Program-made: the position numbers and the translations under genes | DNA from: Georgenia soli | GTDB lineage: Bacteria; Actinomycetota; Actinomycetes; Actinomycetales; Actinomycetaceae | NCBI RefSeq assembly: GCF_002563695.1 | Contig: NZ_PDJI01000004.1 | Coordinates: 682,001-746,000, forward strand | Length of the DNA: 64,000 nucleotides | Reading direction: 5' to 3' | Notes under the pieces: model-generated | Told to the model about the DNA's origin: nothing | Databases searched by the model: none | What the model saw: the letters and a program-made list of their open reading frames with translations, nothing else | Part shown: one piece after another, positions 43,023-55,651 of the stretch | Layout of the letters: each line of letters opens with the position of its first letter | Position numbering within the stretch: position 1 is the first letter of the stretch

Positions 43023-44066
43023 CTACCCCTGCACCCCGCCGGCGTGCTTGCCCGGCTCCGCGGCCGGTTCTGTGACGTCGGACGCGTCGGTGCCCTGGGT
43101 GTCCTCGGTGTCGGAGTGGATGTCGATGCGCCAGCCGGTCAGCCGGGCGGCGAGGCGGGCGTTCTGCCCCTCCTTGCCGATCGCGAGGGAGAGCTGGAAG
43201 TCGGGCACGACCACCCGTGCCGCGCGCGCCTCGGCGTCGACGACCTCCACGCTGCTGACCTTCGACGGCGACAGCGCGTTGGCCACGAAGGTGGCCGGGT
43301 CGTCGGAGTAGTCGACGATGTCGATCTTCTCGCCGTCGAGCTCCGCCATGACGGCGCGCACGCGCTGGCCCATCGGTCCGATGCAGGCGCCCTTGGGGTT
43401 GAGCCCGGGAACCGTCGCGCGCACCGCCATCTTCGTGCGGTGGCCGGCCTCCCGCGCGAGGGCGACGATCTCCACGCTGCCGTCGGCGACCTCGGGAACC
43501 TCGAGCGCGAAGAGCTTCTTCACGAGGTTGGGGTGGGTGCGGGAGAGCGTGACCGACGGGCCCTTGGCGCCGCGCGAGACGTCGAGGACGTACGCGCGCA
43601 GCCGGTCCCCGTGCACGTAGCTCTCCGTGGGCACCTGCTCGTGCTGGGGCAGGACCGCCTCGAGGTCGCCGATGTCGACGAGCACCACGCGGGGGTCGCG
43701 GCCCTGCTGGACGATGCCGGAGATGATCTCGCCGGCCTTGTCGCGGTAGTTGCCCATCACCTGGTCATCCTCGGCGTCACGCAGGCGCTGGACGATGACG
43801 GAGCGGGCGGTCGCGGTGGCGATGCGGCCGAAGCCCGACGGCGTGTCGTCGAACTCCCCGATCTCGTTGCCCTCCTCGTCGACCTCGGTGGCCCAGACGG
43901 TGACGCGGCCGGTTCGCTGGTCGAGCTCCACCCGCGCCTTGGCCACGGCGCCCGGGGTGCGGTGGTAGGCCAGCAGCAGGGCCTCCTCGATGGCGCGCAC
44001 CAGCACGTCCAGGCTGATGCCGCGCTCGCTCTCGATCAGCCGGAGGGCGGTCATGTCGATGTCCAT
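43023..44066 (-). CDS. nusA: Transcription termination/antitermination protein NusA
   Basis: 347 residues, the short actinobacterial form without the C-terminal acidic repeats of E. coli NusA. The N-terminal polymerase-binding domain ('[39 protein letters not shown]') is followed by S1 ('[25 protein letters not shown]') and two KH domains ('[31 protein letters not shown]', '[26 protein letters not shown]'). ATG 44066 has GAGGAGT. It follows rimP by 9 nt. Confidence 0.97.
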   Translation of the reverse strand: MDIDMTALRLIESERGISLDVLVRAIEEALLLAYHRTPGAVAKARVELDQRTGRVTVWATEVDEEGNEIGEFDDTPSGFGRIATATARSVIVQRLRDAEDDQVMGNYRDKAGEIISGIVQQGRDPRVVLVDIGDLEAVLPQHEQVPTESYVHGDRLRAYVLDVSRGAKGPSVTLSRTHPNLVKKLFALEVPEVADGSVEIVALAREAGHRTKMAVRATVPGLNPKGACIGPMGQRVRAVMAELDGEKIDIVDYSDDPATFVANALSPSKVSSVEVVDAEARAARVVVPDFQLSLAIGKEGQNARLAARLTGWRIDIHSDTEDTQGTDASDVTEPAAEPGKHAGGVQG

Positions 44067-44075
44067 CGGTACTCC

Positions 44076-44561
44076 TCAGGCCTGGTCGGGACGGTTGAGC
44101 TCGAGCTCGACGCGGGCGTCCGCGAGCTCGGCGTAGGGAAGCTGCTCCCGGCGGCCGTCGACGTCGAGCACCGCTGCGACGTCATCGGCCTCGAGCAGCC
44201 GCCCGGTGACGGAGCGGCCGGCCCGGGTGCGTGCGCGCACCAGGCGGCCGACGGCGCGGCGGTAGTGCCGGGGCTCGCGCAGCGGACGGTCCGCACCCGG
44301 GGTGGAGACCTCGAGGTGGTAGGCACCCTCGACCAGGTCGACGTCGTCGAGGACGGTCGAGATGTTGCGGGAGACCTCCGCCAGCCGGTCGGAGTCCACG
44401 CCGCCCGGGCCGTCGGGCAGGTCGAGGACAACGCGCACGACCTTGCGGCGCCCTGCCGCGGCCACGGTGACCTCCTCGAGGTACAGGCCGGCGGCGTCGA
44501 CGACCGGTCCGAGCGCGCCGCGCAGGCGGTCCGGCAGGTCGTCTCGACGGGCGGGGGTCAT
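44076..44561 (-). CDS. rimP: Ribosome maturation factor RimP
   Basis: A 161-residue 30S assembly factor. 'RGALGPVVDAAGLYLEEVTVAAAGRRKVVRVVLDLPDGPGGVDSDRLAEVSRNISTVLDD' and 'YHLEVSTPGADRPLREPRHYRRAVGRLVRART' are the two RimP domains. It is the first gene of the nusA operon. Its ATG has CAGGAGTGA upstream at fair spacing, and a TAGAGT -10 element lies about 42 nt before it. It is divergent from a lipoprotein gene. Confidence 0.95.
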   Translation of the reverse strand: MTPARRDDLPDRLRGALGPVVDAAGLYLEEVTVAAAGRRKVVRVVLDLPDGPGGVDSDRLAEVSRNISTVLDDVDLVEGAYHLEVSTPGADRPLREPRHYRRAVGRLVRARTRAGRSVTGRLLEADDVAAVLDVDGRREQLPYAELADARVELELNRPDQA

Positions 44562-44602
44562 GGTGGTGTCACTCCTGGTCCAGGCGGTGCGGTCAGTGGT
44601 CG

Positions 44603-44608
44603 ACTCTA
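44603..44608 (-). promoter_or_regulatory. -10 element of the rimP-nusA-ylxR-infB operon
   Basis: On the minus strand TAGAGT (44608-44603) matches TANNNT. It would start transcription about 35 nt before the rimP ATG, leaving room for its ribosome site. No -35 is recognisable. Confidence 0.45.
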
Positions 44609-44660
44609 CTCAACCGGGCGGCGCGCCCGCGCGCGCGGCCGCCGTGGGAGGATCGCCCCG

Positions 44661-45662
44661 ATGCCCTCCTCCACGCCCGCGCTCCCCCCGGTTCTCCCGC
44701 CCGCCCGCCGCGCCGCGGGGCGCCGGGCCGTGGCCGCCCTCGCGGGCGCCGCGGCGGCCGTTCTCCTGGCCGGCTGCGGCGTCCGCCTGGAGACGCCGCC
44801 ACCCGTGGCGCCGAGCCCTGACGCCGCCGAGGAGCTGCGTCAGGACACCGCCGCGGACGCGGCGACGATCGCCGCCACCGTGTCCGAGGTCACGGCCGAC
44901 GGGGCGGGTGCGCAGCTCCTGGACCGGGTCGGCGCCGAGGCGGACGCGCACCTGGAGGCGCTCGGCGGCGTCTGGGCGCCATGGCCGGACGGGGCCCCCG
45001 AGGGCGCGGTGACGCCGGCGCCGGTGCCGACCGCTCCCCCGGGGCCCGACCCCGACGTGGCGGACGTCGTCGACCTGCTGACCCGGGGCGCCGCGCAGGC
45101 GCGCGAGGACGCTGTGGCGGCGCCGACGGACGAGCTGGCGGCCGTGCTGGCCGCCGTGTCGATCTCCCGCACGCAGGCGGCCGCGGACCTGGCGCGCGCG
45201 GGAGGCCAGGCCCTGCCCGAGTCGCCCGCCGCCCCGCTGCAGGCCGAGGCGCTGCTCGCGCGCGGCGTCGACGGGCCGACCCTGCTGGTGCTCGACCAGG
45301 CCCGGTTCGCGTGGGAGACGGTGGCCGCACGGTCAGCGGGACCGGCACGCGAGGCGGCGACCGCCCGCGCGGACCACCTGCAGACCCTCGTGGACGTCGC
45401 CGTCGAGGCCGGCGCGCCGGACGGGCGCCTCGGCGTCTACGGGCTCCCGGGCGCGGACGAGGAGGCCGGACTGAGCGCCGAGCAGGCGGCCGTGGTCGAC
45501 GCCGAGTCCCGCCTGCTCGAGCACTGGCTCTTCAGCCTGGGGCTCGTCGGCCCCGAGGAGCGGGCCGCGCTGGTCGACGCCGCGGCCGACAGCGCACAGC
45601 GGGTCGTGGACGCGGGCGGCACGCTCCCGGCACTGCCGGGTCTGGAGCAGCCCGGCGCGTAG
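44661..45662 (+). CDS. DUF4439 domain lipoprotein
   Basis: A 333-residue exported lipoprotein. The signal peptide has an arginine-containing n-region (RRAAGRR) and the lipobox LLAGC with Cys39, then a Pro-rich linker. The C-terminal part (~205-330) is a ferritin-like four-helix DUF4439 domain ('LLARGVDGPTLLVLDQARFAWETVAAR', 'RADHLQTLVDVAVEAG'). The function is unknown, but the gene recurs between proS and rimP in actinobacteria. ATG 44661 has GAGGAT 7 nt upstream and no ribosome site, suggesting a leaderless message. It is divergent from rimP. Confidence 0.85.
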   Translation: MPSSTPALPPVLPPARRAAGRRAVAALAGAAAAVLLAGCGVRLETPPPVAPSPDAAEELRQDTAADAATIAATVSEVTADGAGAQLLDRVGAEADAHLEALGGVWAPWPDGAPEGAVTPAPVPTAPPGPDPDVADVVDLLTRGAAQAREDAVAAPTDELAAVLAAVSISRTQAAADLARAGGQALPESPAAPLQAEALLARGVDGPTLLVLDQARFAWETVAARSAGPAREAATARADHLQTLVDVAVEAGAPDGRLGVYGLPGADEEAGLSAEQAAVVDAESRLLEHWLFSLGLVGPEERAALVDAAADSAQRVVDAGGTLPALPGLEQPGA

Positions 45663-45691
45663 CGGGCCGCCGGGACGCGTGGCCGCCCGCC

Positions 45692-45762
45692 GCAGCGCCG
45701 CGGGCCGCCCGCAGCGCCGCGGGCCGCCCGTGGGGGCCGCGGGCCGCCCGTGGGGGCCGCGG
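45692..45762. repeat. GC-rich 19/20-bp tandem repeat between convergent genes
   Basis: GCAGCGCCGCGGGCCGCCC (45692-45710) is repeated exactly at 45711-45729. The variant GTGGGGGCCGCGGGCCGCCC follows at 45730-45749, and a partial copy at 45750-45762. It fills most of the 106-bp gap between the lipoprotein stop and the proS stop. It can form GC-rich hairpins and so may end both messages. It differs in sequence from the GAGA...TCTC family but has the same period. Confidence 0.85.
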
Positions 45763-45768
45763 CGTCCG

Positions 45769-47583
<1,815 letters not shown>

Positions 47584-47772
47584 GCGGGCCAGCCTACCGA
47601 CGCGCGCGGGCCGTCTCGGACGCGGGCCCGGAGCCCGGGCGCACCCCGGCCCGGCCCTCGGTCCGGTCGCCGCCCCGCGGTCCGGGGCCCGCGCCTCGGT
47701 CCGGCGCCGCCCCGACGACGACGCCCCGTTCTTGCCGCGCCGGAGCGGCCCGGGGCAGGGCAGGATGGGGCC

Positions 47773-48639
47773 ATGCCCGAGATGCCGGAGGTGGAGGGAC
47801 TCGCCGGGTTCCTTCGCGAGCGCGCCGTCGGCCGCACCGTGGCGGCGGTCGAGATCGGCGCGATCAGCGCGCTGAAGACGTTCTCCCCTGCGCCCACGGA
47901 CCTGGTTGGCCGCGAGGTCTCCGCCGTCGCCCGGCACGGCAAGTGGCTCGACGTCGTCACGTCCGGCGACGGCGAGGCGCTCCACCTGGTCTTCCACCTG
48001 GCGAAGGCCGGGTGGCTGCGTTGGTACGACACGGTGCCGAGGACGGTGCTGCGTCCGGGCCGGTCCCCGATCGCCCTGCGTGTGCGCCTGGACGACGGCG
48101 CGGGGTTCGACCTCACCGAGGCGGGCACGCGCAAGCGGCTCGCGGTCCACGTGGTCCCGCGCGCCGAGGCCGTGGAGGCGATCGCGACGCTCGGCGTGGA
48201 GCCGGCCGACCTGACGCCGGAGCGGTTGCGTGAGCTCCTCACCGCCCGCAACCAGCAGGTCAAGGGGCTGCTGCGGGACCAGTCGGTGATCGCCGGCATC
48301 GGCAACGCCTACTCGGACGAGATCCTGCACGCCGCCCGGATCAGCCCCTTCGCGCTGACGCGGTCCTTCGACGACGGGACCACGACGCGGCTGCACGAGG
48401 CCATCCACGAGGTGCTGGCCTCCGCCGTCGAGCAGGCGTCCGGCAAGCCGGCGGCGGAGCTGAAGGACAGCAAGCGGCGCAGCATGCGCGTCCACGGCCG
48501 GGCCGGGCAGGCGTGCCCGGTGTGCGGGGACACGGTCCGCGAGGTCTCCTTCGCCGACTCCTCCCTGCAGTACTGCCCCACCTGCCAGACGGACGGGAAG
48601 GTGCTCGCCGACCGGCGGATGTCGAAGCTGCTGCGGTAG
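47773..48639 (+). CDS. Fpg/Nei family DNA glycosylase
   Basis: A 288-residue base-excision repair enzyme. It starts (M)PEMPEVEGL, giving catalytic P2 and E3. K57 (HGKWLDV) is the conserved third-site lysine. '[36 protein letters not shown]' is the helix-two-turn-helix, and the zinc finger is CPVC...CPTC. It ends in KLLR. ATG 47773 has CAGGAT 6 nt upstream and no ribosome site (leaderless candidate). It is a second glycosylase of this fold besides nei2 at 13.5 kb. Whether it prefers 8-oxoguanine or oxidised pyrimidines cannot be read from the sequence. Confidence 0.92.
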   Translation: MPEMPEVEGLAGFLRERAVGRTVAAVEIGAISALKTFSPAPTDLVGREVSAVARHGKWLDVVTSGDGEALHLVFHLAKAGWLRWYDTVPRTVLRPGRSPIALRVRLDDGAGFDLTEAGTRKRLAVHVVPRAEAVEAIATLGVEPADLTPERLRELLTARNQQVKGLLRDQSVIAGIGNAYSDEILHAARISPFALTRSFDDGTTTRLHEAIHEVLASAVEQASGKPAAELKDSKRRSMRVHGRAGQACPVCGDTVREVSFADSSLQYCPTCQTDGKVLADRRMSKLLR

Positions 48640-48754
48640 TGGCGGGCCACCGGAACGGAACATCGGCGGCCCAGCGGGCAGGCGGCCGCACGCGGGCGCC
48701 GGCCCCCGCTGCCGTGCTCGAACGTGAGGTCTGCCCGGTCGGTAGAGTGCGTCG

Positions 48755-49948
48755 GTGCTCTCCCCCGCTCCTCCGGACCCCGCCTCGGCGCCGCGTCGGC
48801 TGGACTCGCTCACCGGGCTGCGGTGGTGGGCAGCGTTCGGGGTGTTCCTGCACCACATGACGAACATCGCACCGTTGCCCGCGCACAGCCTGCTGGCGCT
48901 GGGGGCGCAGGGGGTGACGTTCTTCTTCGTCCTCTCCGGGTTCGTGCTGACCTGGTCGGCCCGGCCGGGTGTGTCGGCGACGACGTTCTGGTGGCGGCGT
49001 TTCGCCCGGATCTGGCCGTTGCACATGGTCGCTCTGGTGATCGCCGTCCCGGTGTTCCACTCGCCCGCCCCCGACCCCGAGATGGCCTGGGTGAAGCCCT
49101 TCTCCCTCGGCGTGCTGCTCCTGTCGGTCCTGCTCCTGCAGGGGTGGTCGACGTCCCCCGGGATCCTGTTCTCGGGCAACCCGGCGGCCTGGACGCTCAG
49201 CTGCGAGGCCTTCTTCTACGCGCTGCACCCAGCACTGAACCGGCCGCTCCGGCGGGCCACCGTCCGTGGTGCGCTGCTGCTCGCGGCAGGCGTGGTGCTC
49301 GGTGCGGGCGTGTTCTACCTGCTTCGCGCGGAAGCACCTGCCCTGCGTCTCGACCTCGTGCCGCAGCCTGTGCTGCGGCTGTGGGAGTTCGTCCTCGGCA
49401 TGGCGCTGGGTCGCGCCGTCCAGGCCGGGTGGCGGCCGCGGCTCAAGCCGGTCGTCGGGTTCGGCCTGCTCGGGCTCGGCGCGGCGGCGATCTGGTGGGT
49501 CCCCCGCTTCGGCGCGGACCTCAACGGCTCCGACCGCTTCGTCCGTCTCGTCCCGGTGCTCATCGGTGTGCTGTGCGCCGTGGTGATCGTGGCCGCCGTC
49601 GGGCACGAGCTGCGCGGGGGCCGGTCCCACCTGACCTCGGCTCCCATGGTGCGGCTGGGCGAGTGGTCCTTCGCGTTCTACCTCCTTCACGCGACGGGCA
49701 TCTACCTGGCGCGCGGGATCGCCGGCGGACCGGCCGGGACGTCGTGGACGAACCTGGCCTGGCACGTGCCGTTCCTGGCGCTGTCAGTGCTGGCCGCCGC
49801 CCTTGCGCACCACCTGGTGGAGAAGCCGGTCGAGCGTCGCCTGCGCAGTGCGTGGGACCGGCGGCGCGCCGCGCGGGCGACCGTGACGGAGAACCAGCCG
49901 GCGGTCGAGGCGATCACGAGCACACGGCGCGAGGACTCCTCCGCCTGA
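48755..49948 (+). CDS. Acyltransferase 3 family membrane protein (OafA/YrhL-like)
   Basis: A 397-residue O-acyltransferase with about ten membrane segments. The family's opening '[19 protein letters not shown]' (catalytic-type His pair), '[13 protein letters not shown]' and '[12 protein letters not shown]' are all present, as are the late '[15 protein letters not shown]' and '[10 protein letters not shown]'. Such proteins acylate cell-surface glycans or lipids; the substrate here is unknown. GTG 48755 has TAGAGT (48743-48748) exactly 6 nt upstream and is probably leaderless. It converges with the GNAT gene, 13 bp apart. Confidence 0.92.
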   Translation: MLSPAPPDPASAPRRLDSLTGLRWWAAFGVFLHHMTNIAPLPAHSLLALGAQGVTFFFVLSGFVLTWSARPGVSATTFWWRRFARIWPLHMVALVIAVPVFHSPAPDPEMAWVKPFSLGVLLLSVLLLQGWSTSPGILFSGNPAAWTLSCEAFFYALHPALNRPLRRATVRGALLLAAGVVLGAGVFYLLRAEAPALRLDLVPQPVLRLWEFVLGMALGRAVQAGWRPRLKPVVGFGLLGLGAAAIWWVPRFGADLNGSDRFVRLVPVLIGVLCAVVIVAAVGHELRGGRSHLTSAPMVRLGEWSFAFYLLHATGIYLARGIAGGPAGTSWTNLAWHVPFLALSVLAAALAHHLVEKPVERRLRSAWDRRRAARATVTENQPAVEAITSTRREDSSA

Positions 49949-49961
49949 CGGCCGGGCTGGT

Positions 49962-50825
49962 TCAGAACAGCACGGTCGCGTAGGTGCCCACCCGGCGGAA
50001 GCCCACCCGGTCGTAGGTGGCGAGTGCGGGGGCGTTGTAGCTGTTGACGTAGAGCGAGACCGTCGGCGCCAGGCGGGCACGCACGTCGGCCACGACGGCC
50101 GCCATGCCGGCGGTGGCGAGTCCCTCGCCGCGCCGCTCGGGGTGGACCCAGACACCCTGGATCTGGGCGACGCCGAGGGCGAGAGCTCCGACGTCGGCCT
50201 TGAAGATGACCTCCGGGCCGTGCTCGCCCTCCTCGATGCGCACGTAGGTGCGCCCGGTGGCGACGAGCTCGGCGACGCGTGCGGCGTACGCCCCGCCGAC
50301 GGCGGTCGGGTCGTAGCCGACCTCCTCGGTGAACATGGCGACGCTCGCAGGCACGACGAGGTCGACCTCCTCCAGGGCCGCCAGCCGCACCTGGGGGTCC
50401 GGCGCCACGTCGGCGTCCCGGTCGATCACCAGGGACGGCTGGTCCGGGCGCACCTCACGGGGCCGCGACCACACCGGGGCGAGCCGGTCCCACAGGGGCA
50501 GCACCTCCTCGGCCGGGCCGACGATGGAGGAGCACCGGCGCCCGCGCCGCCGCAGGTGCTCGACCAGGTCGTCCAGCTGCGGCTCACCCACCTGGACGGG
50601 CACGAGGTTCGCGCCGGCCCAGCACAGCGCCTGAGGGGTCTCCGGGTCGTGGTCGAAGATCCCGAGCATCTCGGTGCCGGGCGGGCCCGGCTCCCCCAGC
50701 CGCTCGGCCTGCACAGCGGCGAGGACGGAGCCGACCGGGTCGCGGCGGCACACGTCGAGCGCCGCACTGCGGTCACGCCCGTCGAGCGACCGGACCGTCG
50801 CCGTCGAGCGGCGCCACCGCGGCAC
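49962..50825 (-). CDS. GNAT family acetyltransferase with DUF4081-type N-terminus
   Basis: 287 residues. The N-terminal half ('VRSLDGRDRSAALDVCRRDPVGSVLAAVQAERLG') is the DUF4081-like domain. The C-terminal half is a GNAT domain with 'IQGVWVHPERRGEGLATAGMAAVVADVRARL' (acetyl-CoA loop R-x-x-G-x-A/G) and 'YVNSYNAPALATYDRVGFRRVGTYATVLF'. It sits 14 nt downstream of ispG, the position of the Rv2867c-type GNAT gene in mycobacteria. It should thus be co-transcribed with ispG. The start is GTG 50825. The substrate is unknown. Confidence 0.9.
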   Translation of the reverse strand: MPRWRRSTATVRSLDGRDRSAALDVCRRDPVGSVLAAVQAERLGEPGPPGTEMLGIFDHDPETPQALCWAGANLVPVQVGEPQLDDLVEHLRRRGRRCSSIVGPAEEVLPLWDRLAPVWSRPREVRPDQPSLVIDRDADVAPDPQVRLAALEEVDLVVPASVAMFTEEVGYDPTAVGGAYAARVAELVATGRTYVRIEEGEHGPEVIFKADVGALALGVAQIQGVWVHPERRGEGLATAGMAAVVADVRARLAPTVSLYVNSYNAPALATYDRVGFRRVGTYATVLF

Positions 50826-50839
50826 GCGTCTGCCCCGGG

Positions 50840-52015
<1,176 letters not shown>

Positions 52016-52124
52016 CGGCCCAGTATCGCACCGACATCGGACGGGCCCCACCCCGAGGCGGCGTGAGGGTCGCCATGCCGGTCGGATGTCGTCCGGGCGG
52101 GACGCAGCGGGAACAACCCCTCGC

Positions 52125-52200
52125 TGAGAAGATGACCGGTCAGGGAGAGGATGACGAGTCGCGGAGGAGTTGACGAGTCGCGGAGGGCTTGACGAGTCGC
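52125..52200. repeat. 19-bp tandem-repeat array downstream of rseP
   Basis: Four 19-nt units start at 52125, 52144, 52163 and 52182 (for example GGAGAGGATGACGAGTCGC and GGAGGAGTTGACGAGTCGC). They have the same period and a related core to the second block at 28399-28455. Read in the sense of rseP, whose stop is 34 nt away, the units give GACTCGTCAACTCCTC, matching the GAGAnGTCAnnTTCTC pattern. The array ends well before the ispG -10 element. The rest of the 218-bp gap shows nothing I can name. Confidence 0.9.
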
Positions 52201-52233
52201 GGGGCGGGCGGGGCCGTCCGGCGGGTCCGCCGG

Positions 52234-53550
52234 TCAGCCGGTCAGGCTCACCGGGCGCACGATGTCGGCGTACGCCAGCAGCACGCTCATCCCGAGCATG
52301 AGCGCGACGACGACGTAGGTCGCCGGGAGCAGCCGCGCCGTGTCGACGGGCCCGGGGTCGGGGGCGTCGCGCCAGCGCGCGACCCGGCGCCGGGCGCCCT
52401 CCCACAGCGCACCTGCGATGTGTCCGCCGTCGAGCGGCAGCAGCGGGATCAGGTTGAAGACGAAGAGGGCCATGTTGAGGGAGACGAGCAGGGACAGCAT
52501 GTCGGCGCTGCGCTCGGCGAGGCCGTACCCCTGGCCGTCGAGCGAGGCGATCTCCCCCGCGAAACGGCCGACGCCGATGAGTCCGACGACACCCGGGTCG
52601 CGCTCCTGGGTGCCGAACGCCGCCTGGGCGACGTCCACGAGCCGCTGCGGGAGCGAGACGACGACCTCGACGGTCCGCGTGAAGACGTTCCAGACCATGC
52701 CGGGGACCTCTGTCACCGGCTGGCGTACGAGCTCGAACGAGGGCCCGATGCCCACGTAGGGCCGCTCCTCCGTCAGGTCGTTTCCCTTGGAGTCCACCGC
52801 GACGGCGCCGTCCTTGACCACCGGGCGCTCACGGAGCACGGGGGTGACCGAGACGGTGGTCTCCCGGCCGTCGCGCAGCACCTGCACGTCGGCCGGCCCG
52901 GTGCCTCCCGCGGCGATGGCGCCCGTGACGTCCTCCCAGGTCTTCACCGGGGTGCCGGCCCACGCGACGATCTTGTCACCCGGCTGCAGGCCGGCCTCGG
53001 CGCCCGGTGCGGCAGGGTCGCCCGGCGCGCACGCCGTGGCGTCGGGGTTCTTCGGCAGGCACTGCTGCACGTTGCTGACCGTGGTCGTGTACTGGCCGAC
53101 GCCGAGCCCGACCGCGAGCACCCCGAGCAGGACCGCGGAGATGAGCAGGTTCATCGTCGGCCCGCCGAGCATGACGACGAGCTTCTTCGGCACGGTCAGC
53201 CGGTAGAACGCACGGTGCTCCTCGCCGGGCCGGATCTCCTCCAGCGCGGCGGCACGGGCCTCCTCGACCATCGAGGGACGACCGTCGCGCCGCCTCCGCG
53301 AGGCGCCCGCCCGGGCCGGCGGGTACATGCCGACCATGCGGACGTAGCCCCCGAGCGGCAGCGCCTTGATGCCGTACTCGGTGCCGTTCACGGTGCGCGA
53401 CCACAGCGTCCGGCCGAAGCCGATCATGTACTGGGGCGTCTTGACGCCGAACTTCTTCGCCGGCATGAGGTGGCCGATCTCGTGCAGCGCGATGGACAGG
53501 AGCAGGCCCACCACCACGATGAGGACGCCGACGACGAAGTCCACGGTCAC
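52234..53550 (-). CDS. rseP: Site-2 protease RseP/Rip1 family
   Basis: A 438-residue intramembrane zinc metalloprotease. The first helix carries H23-E-I-G-H27. A basic insert of about 60 residues precedes '[19 protein letters not shown]'. A single PDZ domain ('[29 protein letters not shown]') follows, and the second catalytic motif is '[20 protein letters not shown]'. In mycobacteria the orthologue Rip1 cleaves several anti-sigma factors. GTG 53550 has GAGGAGGA. It lies between dxr and ispG in the conserved order. The 266-bp gap to dxr shows no recognisable gene or hairpin. Confidence 0.96.
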   Translation of the reverse strand: MTVDFVVGVLIVVVGLLLSIALHEIGHLMPAKKFGVKTPQYMIGFGRTLWSRTVNGTEYGIKALPLGGYVRMVGMYPPARAGASRRRRDGRPSMVEEARAAALEEIRPGEEHRAFYRLTVPKKLVVMLGGPTMNLLISAVLLGVLAVGLGVGQYTTTVSNVQQCLPKNPDATACAPGDPAAPGAEAGLQPGDKIVAWAGTPVKTWEDVTGAIAAGGTGPADVQVLRDGRETTVSVTPVLRERPVVKDGAVAVDSKGNDLTEERPYVGIGPSFELVRQPVTEVPGMVWNVFTRTVEVVVSLPQRLVDVAQAAFGTQERDPGVVGLIGVGRFAGEIASLDGQGYGLAERSADMLSLLVSLNMALFVFNLIPLLPLDGGHIAGALWEGARRRVARWRDAPDPGPVDTARLLPATYVVVALMLGMSVLLAYADIVRPVSLTG

Positions 53551-53816
53551 TCCTCCTCGTTCCGGTGGGGCTGGGTCACGTCCCGTCAATCATGCCCCGC
53601 GGAGTGGTCAACGCGGGACCGGCCGGCGGCGTTCCCGGAAACGTCACACTCGCCTCCCGCCAACGCCCGCCAACACCCCGCCCGACCGCCCACGAAGCTG
53701 CCCACTGCGCGCGAGGCCGCCGAGTGCTGGCGGCACGCTGCCGGCACTGGGTGAGATCACCCGCACTGGCGGCGGTGGTGGTGCGACGAGGTGCGTCTAC
53801 GCGCCGGGGCCGCGGG

Positions 53817-55094
53817 TCAGACCCGGGCGGCCACCAGCTCGTCCGCCCTGGCGCGCGCCCAGGTCTCGGCGGCGAGCACGTCCGCGAGCGAGGGCTCGAC
53901 GACGCCGTCGTGCTGGGAGAGGACGTCGCCGACCACGTCGACGATGCCGAGGTAGGGCAGGCGGTGGTCGAGGAACGCGGCCACGCACTGCTCGTTCGCG
54001 GCGTTGAGCACCGCCGGGTGGGTCGCCGAGGCGGCGGCCGCCGCACGGGCGAGGGCGACCGCCGGGAACACCTGCTCGTCGAGGGGCTCGAAGTTCCAGG
54101 CGGTGGGCGCGTCCCACCGGCACGGTGCGGCGACGTCGACGGCCCGGTCGGGCCACGTCAGGCCCAGGGCGATGGGCAGGCGCATGTCCGGGGGGCTGGC
54201 CTGGGCGAGGGTGGAGCCGTCGTGGAACTCCACCATCGAGTGGACGACCGACTGGGGGTGCACCACCACGACGACGTCCTGGGCGGGCACGTCGAACAGC
54301 AGGTGCGCCTCGATGAGCTCGAGCCCCTTGTTCACCATGGTCGAGGAGTTGACCGTCACCACCGGTCCCATGGCCCAGGTGGGGTGCGCGAGCGCCTGCT
54401 CGGGGGTGACGTCGGCGAGGTCGGCCCGCCGCCTGCCACGGAAGGGACCGCCGGAGGCGGTGAGGACGAGCCGGCGGACCTCGGTGCGGCCCGTGACCGT
54501 CTCGCTGGTCATGCCCCTCTCGTGCCGCCCGCCACGCAGGGCCTGCGCGATGGCCGAGTGCTCGGAGTCCACGGGGACCACCTGGCCGGGACGGCGCTGG
54601 GCGGACCGCACGAGCGCCCCGCCGACGACGAGCGACTCCTTGTTCGCCAGCGCCAGCGTCGCACCGGAACGGAGGGCCGCCAGGGTCGGCTCCAGCCCGA
54701 CGGAGCCGGTGATCCCGTTGAGGACGACGGCACGGCCCTCCGGCGCGCCGGCCTCCCGACCCGCCTGGCCCAGCATGCCGGCCACCTGCGTGGCGGCGCC
54801 GGGCCCGGTGAGGATCTCGGGCAGCCGGCCGCCGCGGCCGGCACGGGCCGCCGCGTCGGCGAGGTGCTCGCGCAGCCGGGTGGCGGCGTCGGCGTCGTCC
54901 GTGGCGATCGCGACCGCCTCGACCTGGTGGGCGACGGCCTGCGCGGCCAGCAGCTCGAGGTTGGCCCCGCCGGCGGAGAGTGCCCGTACCCGGAAGGTGC
55001 CGGGGCCGGCGGCGTCGACGACCTCGAGGGCCTGGGTGCCGATCGAGCCCGTGGAGCCGAGGAGGACGACGTCGGTGGGCGTGTCCACGCTCAC
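53817..55094 (-). CDS. dxr: 1-deoxy-D-xylulose-5-phosphate reductoisomerase
   Basis: A 425-residue NADPH enzyme making MEP, the first committed step of the pathway. The nucleotide loop is 'GSTGSIGTQALEVV'. 'LALANKESLVVGG', the metal/substrate motif 'VPVDSEHSAIAQAL' and the flexible-loop 'LTASGGPFRGR' are present, with 'HPTWAMGPVVTVNSSTMVNKGLELIEAHLLF'. The start is GTG 55094 (V-S-V-D), overlapping the stop of the upstream DivIVA-like gene (GTGA). Several sequences overlapping it in other frames are artefacts of its base composition. Confidence 0.96.
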   Translation of the reverse strand: MSVDTPTDVVLLGSTGSIGTQALEVVDAAGPGTFRVRALSAGGANLELLAAQAVAHQVEAVAIATDDADAATRLREHLADAAARAGRGGRLPEILTGPGAATQVAGMLGQAGREAGAPEGRAVVLNGITGSVGLEPTLAALRSGATLALANKESLVVGGALVRSAQRRPGQVVPVDSEHSAIAQALRGGRHERGMTSETVTGRTEVRRLVLTASGGPFRGRRRADLADVTPEQALAHPTWAMGPVVTVNSSTMVNKGLELIEAHLLFDVPAQDVVVVVHPQSVVHSMVEFHDGSTLAQASPPDMRLPIALGLTWPDRAVDVAAPCRWDAPTAWNFEPLDEQVFPAVALARAAAAASATHPAVLNAANEQCVAAFLDHRLPYLGIVDVVGDVLSQHDGVVEPSLADVLAAETWARARADELVAARV

Positions 55095-55651
55095 TCGACC
55101 GCGACGAGGACCTCGACGGCGCGGTCGAGGTAGGCGTCGACGGTGCCCTCGTGGTAGGCGCGCGAGGCCCGCGCGCTCGGGAAGGTCGTGGAGCGCAGCT
55201 CGCCGGAGGTGAGCTCCCCGCCGTCGTCGAAGTAGGCGACGAGCCGCTCCAGCACCGCGTCGACGGCGTCGCGGTCGTAGCCGCGGCCGCTCTCCGGCGC
55301 ACGGAAGCGCTGCCCGGCCGGGCGCAGGAGGCGCGGGTAGAGGGTCGTGGCGAGGTCGGCGATGCGGTCCATCCACGCGGCCTCGCCGTGCTCGGCGACG
55401 AACCGGGTGCGCCGACGCTGGACGAAGGCCGCCTCGAGCCGGTCGAGCGCGGCGTCGACGGCGGCCGTGGCGTAGCCGTCGCGCACGAGGTCGAACGCGG
55501 CCGTGCGGACGTCGTTCTCGTCGAGCGAGTCGGTGGGGGTGCCCTTCTCGCCGCTCTCGTAGGCGGCGCGGGCGCGGGTGAAGAACTCCTCGACCTGGGC
55601 GCGGTCGTACCCGGTGCGCCAGCGCCCCGCCGGCGGGAACATCGTCGTCAT
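55091..55651 (-). CDS. DivIVA-domain-like small protein
   Basis: 186 residues with repeated DivIVA-like modules of the kind '[28 protein letters not shown]', '[29 protein letters not shown]' and '[18 protein letters not shown]...[28 protein letters not shown]'. That is, three copies of a (G/R)Y-x(3)-VD-x-x-L/F motif that in DivIVA/Wag31 proteins begins a membrane-curvature-binding helix. It is locked between rlmN (ATGA overlap) and dxr (GTGA overlap), so it is co-translated with them. The function is unknown; a link to cell-envelope growth is speculation. Confidence 0.85.
   Translation of the reverse strand: MTTMFPPAGRWRTGYDRAQVEEFFTRARAAYESGEKGTPTDSLDENDVRTAAFDLVRDGYATAAVDAALDRLEAAFVQRRRTRFVAEHGEAAWMDRIADLATTLYPRLLRPAGQRFRAPESGRGYDRDAVDAVLERLVAYFDDGGELTSGELRSTTFPSARASRAYHEGTVDAYLDRAVEVLVAVE

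Noticed and set aside
40078..43311. A 1077-codon frame antisense to infB, ylxR and nusA
   Set aside because: It spans three certain genes and has no recognisable domain; the low-complexity stretch mirrors the IF-2 linker.
47584..49179. Continuation of the proS frame upstream to give an 1136-residue protein
   Set aside because: The extension lies antisense to fpg and the acyltransferase and lacks similarity to anything; the -10 hexamer 7 nt before GTG 47583 marks the real start.
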